NCBI RefSeq assembly: GCF_007830115.1
Contig: NZ_VLKP01000013.1
Location: forward strand, 1-64,000
Source of the DNA: Aerolutibacter ruishenii
GTDB taxonomy: Bacteria; Pseudomonadota; Gammaproteobacteria; Xanthomonadales; Xanthomonadaceae
Length of the DNA: 64,000 bases
Reading direction: 5' to 3'
Of this stretch, positions 52,460-64,000 are shown piece after piece. Positions within the stretch are counted from its first letter, which is position 1; every line of letters begins with the position of its first letter. Made by a program: the position numbers and the translations under genes. The notes under the pieces were generated by a model. It was not told the origin of the DNA. It was given only the letters and a program-made list of their open reading frames with translations, and ran no database searches.

Positions 52460-52495
52460 GGGTGGCAGGGTCTCAGTCTGTGCGACCTGCCACCC
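52460..52495 (+). promoter_or_regulatory. Hairpin in the recA leader
   Basis: GGGTGGCAGG (52460-52469) and CCTGCCACCC (52486-52495) form a 10-bp perfect stem with a 16-nt loop, 30 bp before the recA ribosome site. It may act as a partial terminator or RNA stabiliser between lexA and recA. No LexA box is seen in this 188-bp gap. Confidence 0.5.
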
Positions 52496-52538
52496 CTACA
52501 GTGATCCCAACATACGAATGCCACCAAGGAACCCGACG

Positions 52539-53576
<1,038 letters not shown>

Positions 53577-53619
53577 TTTCTTGGCTGCGTGCCTCGGCTC
53601 CCGCGGGGGCTGAGACGTC

Positions 53620-54132
53620 ATGGGCATGGACGGCAATGGCGATGAGGGCGCGCCTCCACCGCGCGCACGCCGCAAGCGGGCCGAGCCGACCCCGGTGCAG
53701 CGGGCCATCGGCCTGCTGAGCCGGCGCGAGCACTCGCGCCGGGAGCTGACCCGCAAGCTCAAGGTCCGGGGTGTCGAGGACGACGCGGCAAAGGCGGCAG
53801 TGGGCCGCCTTGCCCACGACGGCTGGCAGGACGATGCCCGCTTTGCCGAAAGCCTGGTCCGCAGCCGCTCCGCCAGCGGCTACGGCCCCCTGCACATCCG
53901 CGCCGAACTGGGCACCCACGGCCTGGACCGTGATGCGGTGGCCGCCGCCATGGACACCTTCGACGGTGACTGGGCTGCCAACGCCCGTGACCTGGTCCGC
54001 CGCCGCTACGGCACCGAGGCCCTGGCCGACATTGCCGCACGCCGCAAGGCCGCAGACCTCCTGGCGCGCCGCGGCTTCGACGTCGACACCATCCGCTCCG
54101 CCACCCGCTACGATCCGGACGACGCAGAGTGA
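53620..54132 (+). CDS. recX: RecA regulator RecX
   Basis: A 170-residue RecX with three-helix repeats: [14 protein letters not shown] near residue 30, [23 protein letters not shown] near 78 (split), and RRYGTEAL. It binds in the groove of the RecA filament and limits its growth. It starts 43 bp after recA. An ATG two codons later is also possible. Ends before a 279-bp gap with a large inverted repeat. Confidence 0.95.
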   Translation: MGMDGNGDEGAPPPRARRKRAEPTPVQRAIGLLSRREHSRRELTRKLKVRGVEDDAAKAAVGRLAHDGWQDDARFAESLVRSRSASGYGPLHIRAELGTHGLDRDAVAAAMDTFDGDWAANARDLVRRRYGTEALADIAARRKAADLLARRGFDVDTIRSATRYDPDDAE

Positions 54133-54205
54133 CGGGAGGCTGCTCCAATCGTGGGCACCCAACCGCACACGCGCTCTGCTCTTCAACACGCCCACAACGT
54201 CCGGA

Positions 54206-54274
54206 GCGCCCCCGGGCGGGTGTCGCAACCAAGCGGATAACGGGCCGCGACTTGCGGCACCTGCCCGGGGGCGC
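54206..54274. repeat. 23-bp inverted repeat between recX and alaS
   Basis: Positions 54206-54228 and 54252-54274 are inverted copies with two mismatches, both of which become G-U pairs in RNA, so a fully paired 23-bp stem with a 23-nt loop can form. No T tract follows. The rest of the 279-bp gap shows no gene. It may be a recX terminator, a palindrome used for alaS control, or a REP-like element. Confidence 0.75.
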
Positions 54275-54411
54275 CCTCCAGCCAACCCCCAACCTGCTAC
54301 CCTAGTCGGCTATTCCGGCTTCTGGTTGCCTGCTCGAAACCACTGCCCCATTGTGGCGGTATCGGCGGGCCGACCCGGCGCCGCCCCCGCATTCGACTTT
54401 GCGTGCCAGGC

Positions 54412-57063
<2,652 letters not shown>

Positions 57064-57200
57064 CTGGCGGGTGGCCGGGTTGCTTGTCCAAGGCTGCCCG
57101 GGCATTGATAATTGACGACTTGCCCGAAATATCGGAAGCCCCGGCGAGCGGGGCGTAACGCGCCGGTCCCTGGAATGGAACTGGCCTAGGAGAAAGACAG

Positions 57201-57404
57201 ATGCTTATCCTGACGCGCCGCGTCGGCGAAACCCTGATGATCGGTGACTCGGTCACCGTCACCGTGCTTGGGGTAAAGGGCAACCAGGTTCGTATCGGCA
57301 TCACCGCACCGAAGGATGTTGCGGTGCACCGCGAAGAGATCTACCAGCGCATCCAACAGGGTAGCGACGCAGGCAACAGCGGCGCCGGCGACGACCAGTC
57401 CTGA
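57201..57404 (+). CDS. csrA: Carbon storage regulator CsrA
   Basis: A 67-residue RNA-binding regulator that blocks translation at GGA motifs. [16 protein letters not shown] and [25 protein letters not shown] (split) are the canonical sequence, with the RNA-contacting Leu4 and Arg44 regions. Ribosome site AGGAGA precedes. The leader has a GCCCC/GGGGC hairpin (57137-57153) and several GGA motifs, suggesting autoregulation. Located between alaS and tRNA-Ser as in E. coli. Confidence 0.98.
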   Translation: MLILTRRVGETLMIGDSVTVTVLGVKGNQVRIGITAPKDVAVHREEIYQRIQQGSDAGNSGAGDDQS

Positions 57405-57413
57405 TAAAAAAGT

Positions 57414-57442
57414 TTGATCCCGGCGGCCCGAGCGTTTATGCT
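57414..57442 (+). promoter_or_regulatory. Promoter of tRNA-Ser
   Basis: TTGATC (57414-57419), 17-bp spacer, TATGCT (57437-57442). The start falls about 20 bp before the tRNA. Confidence 0.7.
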
Positions 57443-57470
57443 CTGCGCCCCGCGTGGAAGTGTTTGTCGC

Positions 57471-57563
57471 GGAGACTTGCCCGAGAGGCCGAAGGGGCTC
57501 CCCTGCTAAGGGAGTATAGGGTCAAAAGCTCTATCGAGGGTTCGAATCCCTCAGTCTCCGCCA
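57471..57563 (+). tRNA. tRNA-Ser (GCU)
   Basis: A 93-nt class II tRNA with acceptor stem GGAGACT/AGTCTCC, discriminator G, encoded CCA, anticodon GCT in the loop CTGCTAA, and a long variable arm (TATAGGGTCAAAAGCTCTAT). Follows csrA as in other gammaproteobacteria. Confidence 0.96.
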
Positions 57564-57638
57564 GTTCCACCCATCGCTCGTCGATGGCTTTTTTGCAGTG
57601 TTTTCATCAAGCTGCGAGAAAATGCGGTAACGAAATTG

Positions 57639-57667
57639 TTGACGAATCTGAAAGATCCCGTCATACT
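57639..57667 (+). promoter_or_regulatory. Promoter of tRNA-Arg
   Basis: TTGACG (57639-57644), 17-bp spacer, CATACT (57662-57667), with TTTTTTG after it. The start falls just before the tRNA at 57679. Confidence 0.7.
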
Positions 57668-57678
57668 TTTTTGACTAC

Positions 57679-57755
57679 GCGCCCGTAGCTCAGCTGGATA
57701 GAGCACCAGGCTACGAACTTGGGGGTCGGAGGTTCGAATCCTTCCGGGCGCGCCA
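57679..57755 (+). tRNA. tRNA-Arg (ACG)
   Basis: A 77-nt tRNA with acceptor stem GCGCCCG/CGGGCGC, anticodon ACG in the loop CTACGAA (A34 expected to become inosine), GTTCGAATC T loop, and encoded CCA. Followed by a strong terminator. The accessory locus to the right begins just beyond. Confidence 0.96.
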
Positions 57756-57767
57756 TACAAAAAGCAC

Positions 57768-57810
57768 AAGGGTCAATGAGTCTACGCTCATTGGCCCTTT
57801 TGTTTTTTTT
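57768..57810 (+). terminator. Rho-independent terminator after tRNA-Arg
   Basis: AAGGGTCAATGAG (57768-57780) and CTCATTGGCCCTT (57787-57799) form a 13-bp stem with one mismatch, followed by TTGTTTTTTTT. The next 188 bp hold no gene. Confidence 0.93.
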
Positions 57811-57998
57811 GCCCATGAAGCGGTTTTAGTACTGCCCTCCCGGGAATCCCGGAGCACGTTCGGCCGGCCTGATCACGCGGGCACGGCGTGGCCTTGTCGC
57901 TCTGCGTGATCTTCACGACCTTGCCGCGTGCCCTCCGGATGGCCGAAGGCCGACACCGGCACCGTTGACCTTAAAGACTCATCGGCCGCGGAGAATCC

Positions 57999-58988
57999 AT
58001 GTGCATCATCCTGAAGCACCGCGAGGCCCTCATTCGTGTCGAGGCGCGCCAAGACCAGCGGGCGATCACGGTGGAACCGGCGGCCGGCCTGTTCATGCCG
58101 GTCAGGAAGTGGGTTACCAGCTACCCGCCGGAATTGATCGAGCACGTTCTCAGGGTCAAAGGGCCAGCGTTTCTCTGTGATGAAATCATGCGGGACGAGA
58201 GCCCAAAGTATGTTCAGCACCGTTTCCACTGGGACCTCCTGAGCTACGTCGCAACGGAAGATTGGGTCGGGCGGCGCGTGCTCGACTTCGGTTCGGGAAG
58301 CGGCGCCTCCAGCATGGTGCTCTCCAGGATGTTCCCCAGGGCCGAGATCGTGGGCGTCGAATTGATGCCCGAGTACGTCGCCCTCGCCGAGCACCGGGCC
58401 GCCTTCCACCAGGTGGGCGACCGGGTCAGTTTCCAGCTGTCGCCGGACCCTAAGTGCTTGCCAGCGAATATTGGCGAGTTCGACTACGTCGTGCTGTCCG
58501 CCGTCTACGAGCACCTGCTCCCGGAGGAGCGGCAGACCGTCCTCGCCCTGGTCTGGTCACGCCTGAAGCCCGGCGGCGTGATGTTCGTCAATGAAACGCC
58601 AAATCGCTGGTTTCCGATTGAAACCCACACGACCGGTCTCCCCCTCATCAACTACCTGCCGGACAGGCTGACGCTGCATTGTGCGCGCCGATTCTCGCAA
58701 CGGGTGAATACCGATGAATCATGGTCGCAGTTGTTGCGCCGGGGCATCCGCGGTGGCACGGCGCGGGAGATATTGGGGATCCTGAACCGGGACGGGAACA
58801 CCGCCGAACTCCTTACGCCCACGCGCCTTGGGGTCAAGGACCGCATCGACCTCTGGTACCAGTCATCCACGAGCGCGCAAAAGACGCTGGCTAGGCAGAT
58901 CGTGATGTGGGGTTACCGGGCCATCGAGGCAGCCGTCGGGGTGACTATGACCCGCGACCTGTCGCTGGCCATACGCAGAGCGCACTAA
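57999..58988 (+). CDS. Class I SAM-dependent methyltransferase
   Basis: A 329-residue protein. The SAM site is RRVLDFGSGSGASSM near residue 91, followed by VGVELMPEYVALAE (acidic loop) and FDYVVLSAVYEHLLPEE near 160; RLKPGGVMFVNETPN is motif post III. The C-terminal 120 residues are not typical and may hold substrate contacts. It opens the accessory locus after tRNA-Arg and precedes formyltransferase and NRPS genes, so it may methylate the same product. The exact start is uncertain: the ATG at 57999 has a GGAG box 7 bp before it. Confidence 0.85.
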   Translation: MCIILKHREALIRVEARQDQRAITVEPAAGLFMPVRKWVTSYPPELIEHVLRVKGPAFLCDEIMRDESPKYVQHRFHWDLLSYVATEDWVGRRVLDFGSGSGASSMVLSRMFPRAEIVGVELMPEYVALAEHRAAFHQVGDRVSFQLSPDPKCLPANIGEFDYVVLSAVYEHLLPEERQTVLALVWSRLKPGGVMFVNETPNRWFPIETHTTGLPLINYLPDRLTLHCARRFSQRVNTDESWSQLLRRGIRGGTAREILGILNRDGNTAELLTPTRLGVKDRIDLWYQSSTSAQKTLARQIVMWGYRAIEAAVGVTMTRDLSLAIRRAH

Positions 58989-59377
58989 TCGTCGCTTCCA
59001 CGGGCTTGGGCACGCCCTCGACGGACGGGCGCCGCCTTTGGGCAAGCGCGGTCCCGTCCGCCCGGAGATGCGCCATGGCCAGACGCGACAAGCCGTTGCG
59101 CGCCGAAGTCCGGATCGATGACCCGTACGCGCTCCATCGCGCTTGAGGAAGCTCATTGGCTCTTCTGTTCTTCTGTCACGCTTGGCCTTGGGCCGAGACC
59201 AAGCGTGGCGGCCTCGCTCCGACGGCACACGCTGACCTGCCCAATCGACTCAGCGCGTTGTGCCCAAGGGACCGATGCGCAAGACCAGCGCGCCGTATAG
59301 TCGGGTGCGGGTGACGGAGAATGCCAAGCGAGTCTGGATTGACACCGCTCCCGTCGGGGGCGAAGGACTGTCGAAGG
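58989..59377. other. 389-bp gap with one inverted repeat
   Basis: No gene is supported here; frames on both strands are short and lack a recognisable product. CACGCTTGG (59177-59185) and CCAAGCGTG (59199-59207) form a 9-bp inverted repeat with a 13-bp spacer, possibly a hairpin or a regulator site ahead of the formyltransferase gene. No clear promoter or iron-regulated (Fur) box is seen. Confidence 0.5.
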
Positions 59378-61057
59378 GTGACGGACGCGAAGTTCCGTTG
59401 CGCGGTGGTCGGCGAGGGCACGCTGCCGATCGTGTGCAGCGAGATGCTGCAGGCGCGAGGCCACCGGATCATTGCGATGGCGTCGCCAGACCGCCGAGTG
59501 CTGGACTGGGCCCGCTCGAACGGGGTCGCTGCCGGCAAGGCACCCTCCGGCCTGGCGGCTTCGGCCTGCGGCGAATCCTTCGACTACCTCTTCAGCATCA
59601 GCAATTTCCAGCGTCTGTCCGCGCCCGTGCTCGCGGCTGCCGAACGCGGCGCCATCAACTACCACGACGCACCGTTGCCGCGTTACGCCGGCTCGCACGC
59701 GACGTCGTGGGCGTTGTTGAATGGCGAGACCCAACATGCGGTGACTTGGCACGGCATGACCCTGCGCATGGATGACGGCGATATCGTGAAGCAAGTACTG
59801 GTCGATATCGCCGACGACGACACCGCGCTGACGTTGAATGCGAAGTGCTACGAGGCCGCAGTCAGCGGTTTCTCCGCACTACTGGATGATATCGAGGCTG
59901 GCATCCTGACCCCATTGCGCCAGGATTCCTCGCAGCGGACCTTCTTCCGCCGTGGCCAGCGGCCGACGCCCGGATGTACGCTGCAGTTCGACGTGCCGGC
60001 CACGCAGCTTCACGCGCTGCTGCGGGCCCTGGACTTCGGTCCGTACCCCAATCCGCTGGGCCTGCCTAAACTCGCTATGGGGGAGTCGTTCTACATCGTC
60101 ACCGAGCTGGAGGTGCTCCAAGGCCGTAGCGGAGAGCCGATCGGAACCCTGTTGTCGAAGGACACGGAGCAACTGATTGTGGCCACGGCGAGCGAGGATG
60201 TCGCGCTGGGCGGTTTCTTTACATTGGAAGGGACACCCAAGGCCGTGGCCGACGTGGTGGGCGCGACGGACCTGCGGGTGGGCGAGCGTGTCGGCATGAT
60301 CGAGAGGCGAAGGGCCGAGCGACTGTTCGCCCTGTGCGCCGAACTGGCGGGGCATGAGCCGTTCTGGATCGGGCAGCTGAAGCGGGCGCAGCCGACGCCG
60401 CTGTCGGGAGCCGCGCCGTCGGCGGGCGCGTCGCGGCAAGCCGCCGCCCGCCGGGTGGCGCTGGCACTGCCAGACGGTCCCGATGACGGTTCTGGAGCGG
60501 GTGGCGGGGATCGGGTGCTGGCCGTGTTGATGGCCCTGCTGGCGCGTCATACCGACAGCGGGATGATCACGGTGGGCTTCCGCGACATGCGACTGGCAAG
60601 CGCTATCGGTGAGCTGGGTGGGTTCTTTGCCGAATCCGTCCCCTTGCGGGTGCGCTGCGACCACGGTTGGAGCGTCGCCCGGCTGGAACATGAGCTGGCG
60701 CGACGATTGGCGCAGATCCGGCGTCATTGCAGTTATGCGCGTGACCTGCCGTTGCGGATACCGGCACTGTTGGCGCGAGGCAGCGCCACTGACACCGGGA
60801 CCTGGCCGATATCGGTGGAGATCGTGGAGCGCGTCGACGGCCCGGCCGACGCACCGCTATCGCCTGGCCGCACCTTGGTGATTCAACTCGCCGATGACGG
60901 CGGCGCCTGCGCATTCCACCATGACCCCGATGTGCTTCCCGTCGCCCGGGTCGAGGCGATGGTGAAGCAATTCATGTGGCTGGTGGAGGCGCTCCCGATG
61001 TGCGGAGCGTTGCCGATCCGTGTACTACCGTTGCCCGGGGCGACGCAGGCGGCCTGA
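59378..61057 (+). CDS. Formyltransferase fused to a partial condensation domain
   Basis: About 559 residues. The first 200 match the formyltransferase domain (as in methionyl-tRNA formyltransferase and NRPS F domains): GAINYHDAPLPRYAGSHATS near residue 90 holds the catalytic Asn and His, and MDDGDIV near 128 the Asp; residues about 200-300 are the C-terminal formyltransferase part. From near residue 385 the chain resembles the second half of an NRPS condensation domain (VLAVLMALLARHTD, ELGGFFAESVPLRV, DLPLRIPALL) without the HHxxxDG active site. It likely uses 10-formyl-tetrahydrofolate to formylate a small molecule or the first residue of a peptide. The GTG at 59378 starts right before the domain; an ATG at 59321 adds 19 unrelated residues. 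Confidence 0.82.
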   Translation: MTDAKFRCAVVGEGTLPIVCSEMLQARGHRIIAMASPDRRVLDWARSNGVAAGKAPSGLAASACGESFDYLFSISNFQRLSAPVLAAAERGAINYHDAPLPRYAGSHATSWALLNGETQHAVTWHGMTLRMDDGDIVKQVLVDIADDDTALTLNAKCYEAAVSGFSALLDDIEAGILTPLRQDSSQRTFFRRGQRPTPGCTLQFDVPATQLHALLRALDFGPYPNPLGLPKLAMGESFYIVTELEVLQGRSGEPIGTLLSKDTEQLIVATASEDVALGGFFTLEGTPKAVADVVGATDLRVGERVGMIERRRAERLFALCAELAGHEPFWIGQLKRAQPTPLSGAAPSAGASRQAAARRVALALPDGPDDGSGAGGGDRVLAVLMALLARHTDSGMITVGFRDMRLASAIGELGGFFAESVPLRVRCDHGWSVARLEHELARRLAQIRRHCSYARDLPLRIPALLARGSATDTGTWPISVEIVERVDGPADAPLSPGRTLVIQLADDGGACAFHHDPDVLPVARVEAMVKQFMWLVEALPMCGALPIRVLPLPGATQAA

Positions 61058-61171
61058 GCCGCTCGCCCGATAGACTGGCCCTTCTCTGGCCTGCCAACGA
61101 ACCGGCGGACGTTAGCACAGGAAGAGGCACGCATTCGGTTTGCGGCCGAGCACGTCGATCAGAGGGGTGGC

Positions 61172-64000
61172 ATGTTCGCGAATCTGGACCTCGGATTGAC
61201 GCCGATGCAGCGCGGCATGGTCTTCCACGAGCTGATCGACCCGCGCAGTGGGATCAACATCGAACAGGTGGTGGTGACGCTGGAGGAGGCGGTCGATGCT
61301 ACCTGTCTCGAGACCGCCTGGCGGGCGGTCATCGATCAACATCCGGTGTTGCGCTCGAGGGTGGTCGAATCCGGGAGCGGCGAGTATCGACTGGTGACGG
61401 TGCCGGGATACCAGCCCAAGCTGGTGACGATCGATGCAGGCGGCCCGGGGAACGGTATTGCCTTCGACGAGTGGCTTGCTGCGGACCGGACACGTGGTTT
61501 CGACCTGTTTGCGGAGGTTCCGCTGCGGTTGACGCTGTTTCGCCAGCCGGGAATGGCGGTCCGTTGCGTCTGGTCTTTCCATCACGTCCTGCTGGATATG
61601 CCATCGTTCGCCGATGTGCTGGTGGACGCTTGGGATGCGTACGACCGGCTGGCGCAAGGCCAGGGCGCGCAGATTCCGGCGCGACCGGACCATTCGGCGT
61701 TCATTGACTGGCTGCGTGAGATGGACCCCGCGCAGTCGATCGCATATTGGCAGGGGCTGCTCGACGGAATCGATCAGATCACACCGTTCCCCGCGATAGG
61801 CGAGGCCTCGGCAGCCAGGACGCGCGTTGTGGAGCGATGCCTGGGCGATGGCGAGACAGCGTCGATCAGGCAGTGGATGCAGATCCATGCGGTATCGATC
61901 GAGGCGCTGATCCAGGCTGCGTGGGCGACGCTGTTGGCGCGCTATACCGATCAGGCTTCGGTGGTGTTCGGCGCAACTCATGCCGGTCGCAGCGGGCACG
62001 TGGCGGGCGTCGAGCGCATGCTCGGCGTGCTCGTCAACACGGTGCCGGTACGGGCGGACGTGGGGCGCGCCGCAGGCATCGAGCTCGTGAGACAACTGTG
62101 CGCCCAGCAACTGGCAGCGCAATCTCATGGACACCTGCCGTTGGCGCAGGCGCAGAGTGCGGCCCGGGTCAGCGCCGATAGTGCGCTGTTCCATACGCTC
62201 GTGGCCTGCGAGTTGGATGGCTTGGATGCGCGGGTACATCGTGCGCGTCCCGATTGGGTGCGTCGCCACTTCGCGCTTCATGAGCGGGCACCGTATCCAG
62301 TCGTGCTGCACGCGTGCGCCAACCCAAGCCTGTCATTGCGCTTGGCATACGTTGAGGAAGTGTTCGCGCCGGACCAGGCGGTGCGACTGCTGGAGCACTT
62401 GCAGGCAATCGTGTTGGGTATCGTCACGGCTCATGGTCGCGAGGTTCGGCAGTTGCCGATGCTGACCATGACGGAGTTGGGCCGGATCGAAGGCGAGTGG
62501 AACGCAACCCGTCGCGAGGTGGCGGCAACCACGATCCAGGTAGCCTTTGCGCAGGCGGTCGCGGCACATCCGCGGCGGACGGCGCTGGTCGGCGGCGGCC
62601 GGGCGCTGAGCTACGCCGAATTGGATGCCGCGTCGACCGCGGTTGCTGCGACCCTGGTCGCGCGTGGGGTAGTGCATGGGGCCGTGGTCGGCCTGAGCAT
62701 TGACCGTTCTCCGGAGCTGGTCATCGCGATGCTCGGCATCCTGAAGGCCGGGGGGGCCTACCTGCCGCTGGACCCGACCTATCCGGATGAGCGGCTGGAG
62801 TTCTGCGTACGGGATTCCGGGGTGCGTGTTGTCCTGGCCCAGCGGCGCAACGCGGGCATGTTCGAGCTGGCGGGAGCCGAGGCGATTCCGGTCGAGAGCA
62901 TCGACCTGGCCGATGGTGGAACGTTCAAGCCAAAGGCGGGCACCGCGGACGATCTGGCCTATGTGATCTACACATCCGGCTCCACGGGAAGGCCCAAGGG
63001 CGTGCTGGTCACCCATGGCAACGTCGTCAATTTCTTCGTCGGCATGGATGAGGTGATTGATCCTTCTGGCGATGCGATTGAGAAGCGCTGGCTTGCGGTC
63101 ACCAGCGTGTCCTTCGATATTTCGGTGCTGGAACTGCTGTGGACGCTGACGCGCGGCTACGAGGTCGTGATGCACGGTGCGCGTGAGCTCGCACCGGACC
63201 CTTCGCGTGCGCAGGGGCCTTCATTCAGCTTGTTCCATTTTGCCAGCGGCATGGATGGCTCGGATCCAAAGCCCTATCGCTTGATCCTCGAGGCGGCCAA
63301 GTTCGCCGACGAACACGGCTTTGAGGCGGTCTGGTCCCCGGAACGGCACTTCCACGATTTTGGCGCGCCGTATCCCAATCCATCGGTCATGAATGCGGCG
63401 CTGGCAACGATCACCAACCGGGTGCAACTGCGGGCCGGCAGCGTGGTGCTGCCGCTGCACGACCCGTTGCGTGTGGCCGAGGAGTGGGGCCTGGTCGACC
63501 AGTTGTCGCACGGACGGGTCGGAATCTCATTCGCATCGGGTTGGCAGCCAAACGATTTCGTGCTGGCGCCGGGCAACTATGAGCGACGCAAGGACCTGAT
63601 GTTCGAACAGATCGAAGCCGTGCGCGCACTGTGGCGCGGCGAGCGGATCAAGGCGACCAACCCCAAGGGCGATGACGTCCAGCTGGGGACGTACCCGCGA
63701 CCGGTCCAGGCGGAACTGCCGGTGTGGATCACCGCGGCAGGCAGCCCGGACACTTTCCGGCAGGCTGGAACGATCGGCGCGAACATCCTGACCCACATGC
63801 TGGGCCAGTCGATGACCGATCTGGAGGCGAACATCCGCGCGTATCGCGCGGCGCGCGCGGCAGCGGGGCACGATCCAGCGACCGGGCGCGTCACGGTCAT
63901 GGTCCATGCGTTTGTCGGCGAGGATACCGACCAGGTTCGTGAGGTGGTCCGTGGGCCGATGAAGCGCTACCTGCAAAGCGCCGCCAGCCTGGTGGGAAGC
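61172..64000 (+). CDS. Nonribosomal peptide synthetase with oxygenase-interrupted A domain (partial)
   Basis: An open frame of 943 codons running off the right edge, with a GAGGGG ribosome site before the ATG. Residues about 5-440 are a condensation domain with FHHVLLDM near 145 (HHxxxD kept; the usual Gly is Met). Residues about 455-680 are the first part of an adenylation domain: AYLPLDPTYPDERL near 528, YVIYTSGSTGRPKGV near 595 (AMP loop), FDISVLELLWTLTRG near 648. At residue 683 it is broken by a luciferase-like flavin monooxygenase (SFSLFHFASG, EAVWSPERHFHDFGAPYPNP, GRVGISFASGWQPNDF, LPVWITAAG), the seco-metabolite LLM (MupA/Atu3671) type. The rest of the A domain and a carrier domain should follow outside the window. 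Confidence 0.9.
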   Translation, partial: MFANLDLGLTPMQRGMVFHELIDPRSGINIEQVVVTLEEAVDATCLETAWRAVIDQHPVLRSRVVESGSGEYRLVTVPGYQPKLVTIDAGGPGNGIAFDEWLAADRTRGFDLFAEVPLRLTLFRQPGMAVRCVWSFHHVLLDMPSFADVLVDAWDAYDRLAQGQGAQIPARPDHSAFIDWLREMDPAQSIAYWQGLLDGIDQITPFPAIGEASAARTRVVERCLGDGETASIRQWMQIHAVSIEALIQAAWATLLARYTDQASVVFGATHAGRSGHVAGVERMLGVLVNTVPVRADVGRAAGIELVRQLCAQQLAAQSHGHLPLAQAQSAARVSADSALFHTLVACELDGLDARVHRARPDWVRRHFALHERAPYPVVLHACANPSLSLRLAYVEEVFAPDQAVRLLEHLQAIVLGIVTAHGREVRQLPMLTMTELGRIEGEWNATRREVAATTIQVAFAQAVAAHPRRTALVGGGRALSYAELDAASTAVAATLVARGVVHGAVVGLSIDRSPELVIAMLGILKAGGAYLPLDPTYPDERLEFCVRDSGVRVVLAQRRNAGMFELAGAEAIPVESIDLADGGTFKPKAGTADDLAYVIYTSGSTGRPKGVLVTHGNVVNFFVGMDEVIDPSGDAIEKRWLAVTSVSFDISVLELLWTLTRGYEVVMHGARELAPDPSRAQGPSFSLFHFASGMDGSDPKPYRLILEAAKFADEHGFEAVWSPERHFHDFGAPYPNPSVMNAALATITNRVQLRAGSVVLPLHDPLRVAEEWGLVDQLSHGRVGISFASGWQPNDFVLAPGNYERRKDLMFEQIEAVRALWRGERIKATNPKGDDVQLGTYPRPVQAELPVWITAAGSPDTFRQAGTIGANILTHMLGQSMTDLEANIRAYRAARAAAGHDPATGRVTVMVHAFVGEDTDQVREVVRGPMKRYLQSAASLVGS

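Noticed and set aside
57873-58514. A 213-residue minus-strand gene before the methyltransferase.
   Set aside because: It is the antisense shadow of the methyltransferase, whose SAM motifs are clear on the plus strand.
59378-61057. Housekeeping methionyl-tRNA formyltransferase (fmt).
   Set aside because: It is much longer than Fmt, carries a condensation-like C-terminal part, lies next to an NRPS and not next to def.

Overview
The window comes from a high-GC gammaproteobacterium, most likely Xanthomonadaceae (Lysobacter/Luteimonas/Pseudoxanthomonas-like). The evidence is the lexA operator (TTAG-N11-CTAA palindrome, the Xanthomonas-type SOS box), the order pncC-lexA-recA-recX-alaS-csrA-tRNA-Ser-tRNA-Arg, and the block ffh-rpsP-rimM-trmD-rplS. 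The genus is an inference.

Layout. (1) 1-2.47 kb: end of an integrated element: 5' part of an ISL3-type transposase gene, an unknown gene, a tyrosine integrase, and a duplicated 3' end of a tRNA-Thr(CGU) gene as att site. (2) 2.5-5.4 kb: CapA-like protein and radA. (3) 5.4-10.3 kb, minus strand: a four-gene operon of decaheme cytochrome, MtrB/PioB-type outer-membrane barrel, diheme cytochrome c and azurin, which reads as an extracellular electron-transfer conduit with its own periplasmic carriers. (4) 10.4-15.9 kb, minus strand: MarR regulator, outer-membrane factor, EmrA, EmrB and TetR regulator, a tripartite drug efflux operon with a palindromic MarR-type operator. (5) 16-37 kb: a nitrate respiration region lying between ypjD and ffh, genes that are normally divergent neighbours. 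It holds a molybdenum cofactor operon (moaA, moaC-moaB fusion, moeA, moaD, moaE, mobA, unknown) behind an FNR box and a structured Moco-riboswitch-like leader; narK1-narGHJI-PpiC isomerase-narK2 behind a perfect FNR box; a TDT-family channel; and modABC for molybdate uptake. (6) 37.4-41.3 kb: ffh, rpsP, rimM, trmD, rplS. (7) 41.5-48.1 kb: hslR, a DUF937 protein, an O-methyltransferase, an OxyR-box catalase and mutS. (8) 48.4-51 kb: TonB-dependent receptor. (9) 51-57.8 kb: the SOS block, alaS, csrA and two tRNAs. (10) 58-64 kb: start of a natural-product locus: a methyltransferase, a formyltransferase fused to a partial condensation domain, and an NRPS whose adenylation domain is interrupted by a luciferase-like monooxygenase; the NRPS runs off the window.

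How it fits together. Region 5 is self-sufficient for making a respiratory nitrate reductase: molybdate import, cofactor synthesis, nitrate import and the enzyme, with oxygen control by an FNR/Anr-type regulator. The metal-oxidation-like conduit of region 3 lies only about 7 kb away from it, so nitrate-dependent oxidation of an extracellular donor is a reasonable hypothesis. The most unusual locus is the truncated formylating, oxygenating NRPS cluster that starts right after the tRNA pair.
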